NCBI GenBank assembly: GCA_044227095.1
Contig: JBGAFV010000001.1
Coordinates: 3,534,001 to 3,598,000, forward strand
DNA length: 64,000 bases
Direction of reading: 5' to 3'
DNA from: JACMLD01 sp044227095
GTDB lineage: Bacteria > Bacteroidota > Bacteroidia > Chitinophagales > Chitinophagaceae
The translations under genes were made by a program, and so were the position numbers. This document shows positions 53,987-61,154 of the stretch, one piece after another (position 1 is the first letter of the stretch; every line of letters starts with the position of its first letter). The notes beneath the pieces are model-generated. The model was not told the origin of the DNA. It saw nothing but the letters and a program-made list of their open reading frames with translations, and searched no databases.

Positions 53987-54600
53987 CTTGTTTCTGTTTT
54001 GATATCCCTATTTTCAATGGTCTCCCATCTTTCGATTAAGAATCCGTGAGGATTATGGTCAGAACGGGAAACGTTTCTTAAATAGCCTTGCGTTATTAGA
54101 TTTCGGGTAACAATACTGTTTGGACGAATGATCTTAATGGTAGCGTAGCAATGAAACAAATACGGCTCGGCATTCATACTTAATGAAATACTATCTACAG
54201 CAATTTGCTGACTGATATTGCCGGAGATGATACCTGAATAGTAAGAGGTTTCCTTAAGATTATCATACTGTCTTTTTGCTGAGCCATCAGCCAGGTAAAG
54301 CGCCTTCTTAATATTAGATTCAATTACTTTTTCATCTGGGTCGAGCGTAAAGAAATCGGTATGAAACATTGCAACATGGCTTCTGGCCTCTACTTCGATA
54401 TTGTCTTTCCTTTTTGATGCAAACGCCTCCATAGCTTTATCACCTGAAAGAATATATATCCTGTCCTGAACCTTTGCAGATAACTCATAACTTTTATACA
54501 ATACAAATCCACAAAGGATAAAGCACCCAAGCACTAGTAATAAAGTAAAGAACTTTATATGTCTGAATGAGGCATCGATATTTTTTGTTTGTTTGAACAT
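53983..54600 (-). CDS. traK: Conjugative transposon protein TraK (VirB8-like)
   Basis: A 205-residue protein. It starts with a short cytoplasmic part, then a membrane helix (FFTLLLVLGCFILCGFVLYKS, about 17-37) and a periplasmic VirB8/TrbF-like domain: RSHVAMFHTDFFTLDPDEKVIESN (about 71-95), then DNLKETSYYSGIISGNISQQIAV and RNLITQGYLRNVSRSDHNPHGFLIERW. It forms part of the inner-membrane platform. Sits between TraJ and TraL. Confidence 0.85.
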   Translation of the reverse strand: MFKQTKNIDASFRHIKFFTLLLVLGCFILCGFVLYKSYELSAKVQDRIYILSGDKAMEAFASKRKDNIEVEARSHVAMFHTDFFTLDPDEKVIESNIKKALYLADGSAKRQYDNLKETSYYSGIISGNISQQIAVDSISLSMNAEPYLFHCYATIKIIRPNSIVTRNLITQGYLRNVSRSDHNPHGFLIERWETIENRDIKTETR

Positions 54601-54603
54601 AGC

Positions 54604-55818
54604 TTAAGATTTACCAGACAATTTATCCTGCATGTAATCATTTGATTTGTTACCTCCATTTTCCTTAAAATACCCTCCGCTTACACTGTTTGATGCTACA
54701 CTGCCGCTCATGTTTGATTTTGCATTGCCGAAGGCATCAGCAACCATGCCTGCACCGGATGATGCAGAATTCACAATACTCCGTGAGCTACTTGATGTAA
54801 GACTTGTGACTTTATACAGTAATGTATTTCCACCACCAGCATGAACGATATAGTTGGCTACACTTGGTACAGTAAAGTATCCAACGATTCCAATGATCAT
54901 GAAAATGAGATAAGCTGTATCAGTTGGAGAAAAGAAGGTGTCGCCGTAATCTTGCACCTGGGCAATATCAACCTTCAGCATATTCTCCTGTATTTTGCCA
55001 ATGATGCTGCCGAATATATTGGCGACAGGCAACCAGAGAAATATATTGATGTACCGTGCAATCCAGACCGTTAAGGTGTGCTGGAATCCATCAAAGACCG
55101 CAATGCCAAAGACTAGTGGGCCGAGTATAGCAAGAACAATAAGATAAAATGTCCTGATGGTATTTATGCAAAGGGAAGCGGCTTCAAATAATACTCTCAA
55201 TACTTCACTCATCCATTGTTTTATGGAATTTCTAAAGTTGTAGGAGGCTTTTGCCATTGCAAACTTGATGTCATTGCCAATCCCTTCAAAAAAACCTTCG
55301 TCTGAGGGACTATCATTTGGATGGGTGTACTTATACCATTTGTCTCTATCCCCACTGCCAGTTTCGCCCACATACATTTTCCAAACGTCAGTTTTCTTAA
55401 TAGCTTCTTCTTTCTTCTGAAGTAACACAGCTATGGCCTTATTAGAATCATCCACCATCGCTGCAGTACCAGTAACAGTTGGGTTCATTACTCCATTAAT
55501 CATGGCAATTACAGACGGGAAAATAATAACAGCAAAGCCCAAAACAAATGGGCGGAACAGCGGGTAAAAATCAATGGGCTCAGCATTGGCGATATGCCGC
55601 CAAACTCTGCTTGCTATATACCAGGTGGCCGCAAACCCGGCAATACCACGTCCAACACCGATCAATTTGCTGCACAGCGGCAACATTTCTGTATATAGTT
55701 GCTCCAAAACCGTATGCAGGCTTTTAACTTCATCTGCAAAACCGCCATTTTGTGCAAATAATAATTTAGGCAATAATGCCACTACAACTAAAGCGATTAC
55801 TCTTACGCACTTTTTCAT
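54604..55818 (-). CDS. traJ: Conjugative transposon protein TraJ (VirB6-like)
   Basis: A 404-residue polytopic membrane protein. A signal-like start (residues 1-22) is followed by about five to seven hydrophobic segments, including FVLGFAVIIFPSVIAMINGVM (about 91-111) and YLIVLAILGPLVFGIAVFDGF-like text near 225, with a C-terminal Gly/Asn-rich tail. The VirB6-type topology fits the inner-membrane channel of the transfer system. It is followed at a 3-base gap by traK. Confidence 0.82.
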   Translation of the reverse strand: MKKCVRVIALVVVALLPKLLFAQNGGFADEVKSLHTVLEQLYTEMLPLCSKLIGVGRGIAGFAATWYIASRVWRHIANAEPIDFYPLFRPFVLGFAVIIFPSVIAMINGVMNPTVTGTAAMVDDSNKAIAVLLQKKEEAIKKTDVWKMYVGETGSGDRDKWYKYTHPNDSPSDEGFFEGIGNDIKFAMAKASYNFRNSIKQWMSEVLRVLFEAASLCINTIRTFYLIVLAILGPLVFGIAVFDGFQHTLTVWIARYINIFLWLPVANIFGSIIGKIQENMLKVDIAQVQDYGDTFFSPTDTAYLIFMIIGIVGYFTVPSVANYIVHAGGGNTLLYKVTSLTSSSSRSIVNSASSGAGMVADAFGNAKSNMSGSVASNSVSGGYFKENGGNKSNDYMQDKLSGKS

Positions 55819-55844
55819 ACACAGCTTTTTAATCGATTCAAAAA

Positions 55845-56471
55845 CTAAAGGCCATTCAACTTTTCTGACAACTTTGTGTCAACCAATTCTCTTCCTCTTT
55901 GAATTGCCAGCACAGAGCTTTCGTTATTAAAGCCTCTCAAGAAAACCAGCTTGTCAGAGATGTCTTTATAAATTCTATCGATGGCAGCGATTCTTTCATC
56001 ATCACTCATTCTTAACTTCCCCGCTGTGATTACGATGCTCAATTCATCAAGATTCTGAAGACTTTTATTAAAGAGATTTTTATAAACATCCTCCATGTAT
56101 GTTATTTCAGAAGAATTAAACAGATTGGTGGATTTGAAACGATTAAATGCAGATTTGTATTCCTTAACTATCTGGGACTGGCAAGTAATAATATCTGCAA
56201 CCCTTTTGTACTTTCTCACTGTTGGACTTACCTGAAATAATGCATTTAAAAATGCATCGTGCAGGTTGAAATTTCCTTTGGAAATGTCCTTAATGGTATT
56301 GTACCCCGTGCTTACGATCTCATAACCTTTTTTCATGTTGCTGAGAATCTTTTTTAGCTGGGCCAATTTTTCTACGTTAAGAAGTAGTTGTTGCGCTTCT
56401 GTTGACTGTGCAAACAATGCATTGCTTGAAATTTGAATAGTCAGCAGTAAGAAGATGATTAAGCTTTTCAT
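55845..56471 (-). CDS. TraI/TerB-like secreted conjugation protein, paralogue 3
   Basis: A 208-residue helical protein with a signal peptide (about residues 1-22). The body shares blocks with the two upstream genes: VSPTVRKYKRVADIITCQSQIVKEY (about 82-106), LFNSSEITYMEDVYKNLFNKSL and MSDDERIAAIDRIYKDISDKL. It is one of three tandem paralogues at the place occupied by TraI and TerB-like genes in Bacteroidota elements. It probably sits in the periplasm. Its start overlaps the previous stop by four bases (ATGA at 56468-56471). Confidence 0.72.
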   Translation of the reverse strand: MKSLIIFLLLTIQISSNALFAQSTEAQQLLLNVEKLAQLKKILSNMKKGYEIVSTGYNTIKDISKGNFNLHDAFLNALFQVSPTVRKYKRVADIITCQSQIVKEYKSAFNRFKSTNLFNSSEITYMEDVYKNLFNKSLQNLDELSIVITAGKLRMSDDERIAAIDRIYKDISDKLVFLRGFNNESSVLAIQRGRELVDTKLSEKLNGL

Positions 56472-57112
56472 TTTATGTTATTTAATTTTTTTGAGAACAG
56501 AATTTCATTTTGTTCATTCATTCGTTGAACGCACAGACCTTTTGTTGTATTCCCAAACGACCTGCAGAAAACTTGTTTATCAACCATATCATCATAAATC
56601 TTATCAATGGCCTTTATTCGTTCATCATCCTTCATCGTAAGGCTTCCATCCGTAATTACATCAAAAAGCTTATCCAATGATTTTGAACAATCACTTAATA
56701 GCTGATCAAAAACATTTTGGAGGTAGGTTAATTCCGAAAGAGTGAGTTGATTTGATTCCTTGCAATACCGGATAAAGGATGCAGTTTGCCTGACAATATT
56801 TATTTCGAGCGAAATAATATCTGCTACCTTGGTATAACGCTTTATTGTTGGATTTACGGATGCTAAGGAACTAAAATAGTTTTTGTGAAGGTCAAAATCG
56901 CCATGTTTAATATCCTGAATGGTATTTAGGCCTTTTTTTGCAATAGAATAGCCTTTTGATACATAGCCGATATAAACCTGCAATGCAGCTATTTGCCGAA
57001 TAAGGTATTTCTTTTGAGTCGCCTTTTGCCTGAACCATTCTGCAAAGGTTTGTGCAGACACACGTTTTGTTAATGACAGCAACATTGCTATCGCAATTAT
57101 TATTATTTTCAT
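56468..57112 (-). CDS. TraI/TerB-like secreted conjugation protein, paralogue 2
   Basis: A 214-residue helical protein with a signal peptide (cleavage near VSAQ, about residue 21). It shares NPTIKRYTKVADIISLEINIVRQ, LTLSELTYLQNVFDQLL and MKDDERIKAIDKIYDDMVD with paralogue 3. The middle DIKHGDFDLHKNYF also matches. It lies between paralogues 1 and 3. Role unknown; tellurite-resistance naming is by fold only, and nothing suggests tellurite here. Confidence 0.72.
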   Translation of the reverse strand: MKIIIIAIAMLLSLTKRVSAQTFAEWFRQKATQKKYLIRQIAALQVYIGYVSKGYSIAKKGLNTIQDIKHGDFDLHKNYFSSLASVNPTIKRYTKVADIISLEINIVRQTASFIRYCKESNQLTLSELTYLQNVFDQLLSDCSKSLDKLFDVITDGSLTMKDDERIKAIDKIYDDMVDKQVFCRSFGNTTKGLCVQRMNEQNEILFSKKLNNIK

Positions 57113-57144
57113 ACTTCACATTTTCACTTTCACACTAATAATTA

Positions 57145-57822
57145 CTACTCTATACCATAGAGTTTCTTCACAACATCAACATCATTCCGCTCCTTTGAGC
57201 GTTGTAAACTAATCCTGATATTTTGCTGGTTAAATTGTCGTAAGTCGCCGAGATTGCGATCTATGTTATCCGAAGCACTATGGATAATTGCTAATCGTTT
57301 TTCGTCTGTCATTTGGGTTGCAAATGCCGTTACAACCATTTGGACCTGTTCAATATTTTTCAGACTTTCTTCCAGGATGCCGGAATAGACCTGTCCCATG
57401 TACTCAATTTCCTGCGTTGTAAAATTCTTGTCCTGCTTAGAAAGGTTAAAAGCTCTGGAATATTCTCTTACAAGCTGGCCTTGTTTATTAATAATGTCTT
57501 TCACAGCCTGGTAGGTACCAATTGCACTTTTTACCTTTGATAATTCGTCAAAATATTTGGCATACAATTGTTTCTGCTTATCAGCCCAATCCCCAATTTC
57601 TTTAAGCTTTAACTTGGACATTTCATTTTCCAATGTTTTTTGCGCATTCTGTAGCCAGATTGTTTTATTTTGAAGTCGCTGAATCTTTAAATCAACAGCT
57701 TTTATTACCTTTTTGACAGCAGCTTTTATAATTTCCAGAATTGGGATTTGCGCATGAATTGTTTGGACAGGCGCAAGACTTGTAAGCAGGATCATTCCTG
57801 CAATAATTAATATTCTTTTCAT
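57145..57822 (-). CDS. traI: TraI-like secreted conjugation protein, paralogue 1
   Basis: A 225-residue helical protein with a signal peptide (about residues 1-24, ending IHAQ). A coiled-coil-like stretch (KIQRLQNKTIWLQNAQKTLENEM, about 46-68) is specific to this copy. It then shares the paralogue pattern: AIGTYQAVKDIINKQGQLVREY, TTQEIEYMGQVYSGILEESLKN and MTDEKRLAIIHSASDNIDRNL. In Bacteroides elements the gene before TraJ is TraI, and this copy fits best. Sits 37 bases below the lipoprotein gene. Confidence 0.78.
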   Translation of the reverse strand: MKRILIIAGMILLTSLAPVQTIHAQIPILEIIKAAVKKVIKAVDLKIQRLQNKTIWLQNAQKTLENEMSKLKLKEIGDWADKQKQLYAKYFDELSKVKSAIGTYQAVKDIINKQGQLVREYSRAFNLSKQDKNFTTQEIEYMGQVYSGILEESLKNIEQVQMVVTAFATQMTDEKRLAIIHSASDNIDRNLGDLRQFNQQNIRISLQRSKERNDVDVVKKLYGIE

Positions 57823-57859
57823 ACCCTACATTTTCATTTTCACAAATACTAACTACACT

Positions 57860-58231
57860 TTAGTTGTTCGAAATACGCAAGTATTGCCTATCACCCAATT
57901 GCAAACTTTGTGTACCGCTGTTCCAAACAATTGTTTTCCCCTTCTTCATTTCTGTCAACGTTTGCTTTTCGGGATTGTAGTCCAAAGTCCATGTTTCGGT
58001 TACAATTTCTTTTGGGAATTCTTTTCCATCCATTTTTTTTATCAATCCTGAATGCCTCTCGATTTGATAAACATTGCCAGTGCTGTTTGCTTTAGATAAA
58101 TTAAGTGTGTCATCCGTTTTTCCAAACTCATGTTCGTAAGAGGAAGTATACACACCACTTAAGTCGTCTGTACTTTGCGAACCTTTACAGGAAACCAATA
58201 AAATCAGGGAACAAATAAAAGCATATTTCAT
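57860..58231 (-). CDS. Small lipoprotein within the tra operon
   Basis: A 123-residue protein with a lipoprotein signal (MKYAFICSLILLVSC, Cys15). The mature part is polar and strand-rich, with GVYTSSYEHEFGKTDDTL, WTLDYNPEKQTLTEMKKGKT and TQSLQLGDRQYLRISNN. The family was not recognised. Its place between TraG and TraI suggests a role in transfer or in surface or entry exclusion, both inferences. It is 10 bases from the traG fragment. Confidence 0.6.
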   Translation of the reverse strand: MKYAFICSLILLVSCKGSQSTDDLSGVYTSSYEHEFGKTDDTLNLSKANSTGNVYQIERHSGLIKKMDGKEFPKEIVTETWTLDYNPEKQTLTEMKKGKTIVWNSGTQSLQLGDRQYLRISNN

Positions 58232-58241
58232 AACCTATGGT

Positions 58242-59993
58242 TTATGTTGTTAACGATGCGATTCCTTTTTCAATACTGCCAAACTTCTGGGCGGCAGCCT
58301 GCACTTTCACTTTTTCTTTTTCCTCTGTTGTGTAAGCCAAATATTCTTGCGGCGACACTTCTGTCCTGTACACTTTACTTAATACGCCACCAAGCGAAAT
58401 AAATACCTCTTTGTATTTTTTTGTTGGGTCATTGGCTTTATTAATGGACAATACCAACGCCTTTTCCTTATCTGTCAATCCTAACAATTCCTGTATCTGG
58501 TCAAACTTATTCTGATACTTGCTTTGGTCTAATAAGATCTTGCAATCACTATTGTTGATGATTGCCTGTTTTACCACTGGTGAGGAAATTATATCTTCCA
58601 CTTCCTGGGTTACGACAATAGCCTCACCAAAGAACTTTCGTACTGTTTTAAATAAGTATTTGATGTATTCAGCCATTCCTTCTTTTGCAATTGCTTTCCA
58701 TGCCTCCTCAATCAAGATCATTTTACGTATTCCTTTCAGCTTTCTCATTTTGCTAATAAACACTTCCATGATAATAATGGTTACCACAGGGAAGAGTATG
58801 GGGTGATCTTTGATATTGTCCAATTCAAAAACAATAAACCGTTGTTGCAACAAATCCAAATTTTCCCTTGCATTCAACAGGTAATCAAATTCACCTCCTT
58901 TATAATAAGGCCTCAGCACGTACAGGAAATTTGAAACATCAAAATCCTTATCCTTTACATTATCGCCTTTCAACACTTCAACAAACTCATCCTTCAAAAA
59001 TTCATAAAAACTGTCAAAGCACGGAATCAAATCTTTGTTTACACTTACTTTATCGAAATATAGCTGTAAGGCGTTTGAAAGGGCAACATATTCGCTGCGG
59101 TTAAAGGTTTCATTGTCTTTCTTCCAAAGGGCAAGCAATAGGGTTTTGATGCTTTCCTTTTTTTCGGTATCCAGTGTATCGGCTTCCCCGATATAAAACG
59201 GGTTGAACTTAATAGGATTGGTTTCTGAATAAGTAAAGTAGTAGCCATTCACCATATCGCACAACCCCTTGTAAGAATGACCCACATCAACCAGCACAAT
59301 ATGTGTGCCTTTTTCATAGTAGCTCCTCACCATATGGTTGGTGAAAAAGGACTTGCCGGAGCCAGAAGGACCGAGGATAAATTTATTGCGATTCGTACAG
59401 ATTCCCTTGTCCATTGGCTCGTCAGAAATATCTACATGTACAGGCCTGCCGCTCAACCGGTCACCCAGCCGGATGCCAATAGGACTTACCGAGGAACGAT
59501 AGTTGGTTTCCAGGTTAAAAAAGCAACATGCTTGTGGAGAGAAGGTATCAAACGTGTCGTTCATCGGAAAGTCGGCAGCGTTACCCGGAATACCAGCCCA
59601 ATAGATTTGGGCAGATCCTTCGGTTTCTAATTTTGGGGTAGCATCCATTTGAGTCAATGCCGATGAACACAGGTTCCTTATGGTTTTTAATTCCTCCCTG
59701 TTATCCGTCCAGGCTAATAAATTAAAATGTGCTTTTACAGGCAGACGTTGTTCTGCTATCGCTTCATTCAAAAAATTATCTGTGGCATCTTTTGCAATGG
59801 CATTTTCCCGGCTATATGCTGATAGGGATTGAAGCCTCAATCTTTTTCCTTCCAGCTTTTGCATGGTTTTTTGAACGTCCTCAATAAAAACATACTGGTT
59901 GTAGATATGATTGCAGGAAAGCAACTGGCCAATGGGCGAAGCAAAGCCTACACTGAAGTGTACAACTGGCAATGATTTTCGCCAATTATCCAT
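58242..59993 (-). pseudogene. traG: TraG (VirB4-like ATPase), C-terminal part; gene split by deletion and frame change
   Basis: A 583-residue reading frame holding the ATPase half of TraG. Walker A GPSGSGKS is at residues 208-215, the Walker B-like ILIEEAWKAIAKEG and the downstream TVRKFFGEAIVVTQEVEDIISS are intact. It begins MDNWRKSLPVVH with HFSVGFASP right after, where the family normally has a further about 25-30 residues after QLYT. The upstream frame (59948-60583) ends in that same region, so the gene is broken by a small deletion and frame change. The two parts overlap by 46 bases, and translation from the internal ATG is possible but unproven. Confidence 0.85.
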
Positions 59994-60583
59994 TCGGGTT
60001 TAAATTCAATATCACGAATCACTTCACCGTCGGTCTGCAGGTTGAGATACTGAATTACTACATTAATCAACTCTGAATCGTTCAATCTTTTCAGTGAGAT
60101 AAAACCGCTGTCAGATAATATTTTTTCGAATTGCCCAACATGGTTCAAAAAATCATGGAAGTGTTTTGGCTGCAAGGTTTCTTCCGGAACGATTGTCTTT
60201 CTTAATAAACTGGAGAAAACGGAAGAGGAAGCTTTTCTATTCAATGGCTTCTTGGTCAGAAATATAAAGCATTCATGATTTAAATAAGGTCTCTCATTAA
60301 AGAAACGTTCACTGCTCCTGGTTAAAAAGCTGGTATCATCATTTGAGAAATCAGCGCCATATTTTGTTTCAGTAAACCAATCTTGTTTATGAAGTAGTGC
60401 ATTTACCGGAAGTACTTTAATTGCTTTTATCCATGCATGGTGAAAAGCTTCATACTCGTCATTGCTCATGGTAAATAACTCAGGTAATTCAACTTTGAAG
60501 CCAATAGTAATGTCGCCCATTTTTGATAAAATGGAACTGTGTTCAACACCATATATTGGTAATATATCAAACAGGTTTTTCAT
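59948..60583 (-). pseudogene. traG: TraG N-terminal fragment (211 aa)
   Basis: The 211-residue N-terminal part of TraG, starting MKNLFDILPIYGVEHSSILS and ending GENHCQLYTSV before a TAG stop. It includes the conserved TIGFKVELPELFTMSNDEYEAFH and IVPEETLQPKHFHDFLNHV. It contains no ATPase motif. The frame stops at 59948-59950 by the frame change described in the C-terminal part. It overlaps traF by 17 bases at its start, the normal arrangement for the intact operon. Confidence 0.85.
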
Positions 60584-60902
60584 GCTGTAGTTGCTTTCTT
60601 AACAGAGTTATGGAATAGCTTTTAATAACGTTTGGCACTGCCTTCTTTGCCACCTTTTTCATTAAGCCATGTTCCCCATAAGTCCGGCTCAGCCTGTACA
60701 CATACATGAAGAGTCCAGTAGCCAAGCTTACAATAAGTGAAAGGCAAAAGAAAATGTTGAGGCCGATAATATAGATGATGGCAAAAAAAATGAGCAACAC
60801 AACAAGCCCACCGCCAAGGTACCAGATGTACTGCGCTTTCAGCCCTTTAAACTCGATGGACTTGTTTATGCCCTTGTTGATTTGATAGACACTGTTACTC
60901 AT
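60567..60902 (-). CDS. traF: Conjugative transposon protein TraF (VirB3-like, DUF4133)
   Basis: A 111-residue protein. The N-terminal SVYQINKGINKSIEFKGLKAQY is typical of DUF4133/TraF, followed by two membrane helices (YLGGGLVVLLIFFAIIYIIG and FCLSLIVSLATGLFMYVY). It helps assemble the inner-membrane part of the transfer channel. The start at 60902 (MSNSVYQ) is chosen; an upstream ATG at 60914 adds four residues. TraE, normally directly upstream, is absent. Confidence 0.88.
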   Translation of the reverse strand: MSNSVYQINKGINKSIEFKGLKAQYIWYLGGGLVVLLIFFAIIYIIGLNIFFCLSLIVSLATGLFMYVYRLSRTYGEHGLMKKVAKKAVPNVIKSYSITLLRKQLQHEKPV

Positions 60903-60914
60903 ACTCCTCATCAT

Positions 60915-61154
60915 CTTTTCACTTGTAGAATAGATGCAAAAACATTTCCAAAGGCTTCTTTTGAGGGGTAATAGGGGTAGGACAACCCTTGTTATCTTAT
61001 TGATACTGAAAGTTATATCATGCCAAAATTTGTAAAATATGCTTAATTAAAGCAAACTAACAATCACCTAAAAGCCGTATATTTATCCTTAATTAAATAA
61101 CCAGTAAAATTGTGTAAATAAAGGCCAATTAAGCCTTTTACCCTCCATCCAAAT
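60915..61154. other. Intergenic stretch between traF and the helicase-like gene
   Basis: 240 bases with no gene. They contain direct CTTAATTAA words at 61042-61050 and 61088-61096 and an inverted AATTAAG at 61127-61133. A TATATTTA element at 61078-61085 is close to a Bacteroidota -7 box. A small hairpin, AAAGGC (61120-61125) with GCCTTT (61133-61138), sits 16 bases before the downstream ATG. No TraE remnant was recognisable. Confidence 0.5.

Noticed and set aside
56468..57112. Tellurite resistance gene
   Set aside because: The TerB label comes from distant fold similarity; the tra operon context and the lack of other ter genes argue against it.
59930..60010. Programmed frameshift in traG
   Set aside because: The missing family block after QLYT means a deletion, and no slippery heptamer was seen at the junction.
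60911..60991. 26-codon open stretch upstream of traF as a possible TraE remnant
   Set aside because: It lies between two stops, has no start codon, and shows no TraE-like sequence.
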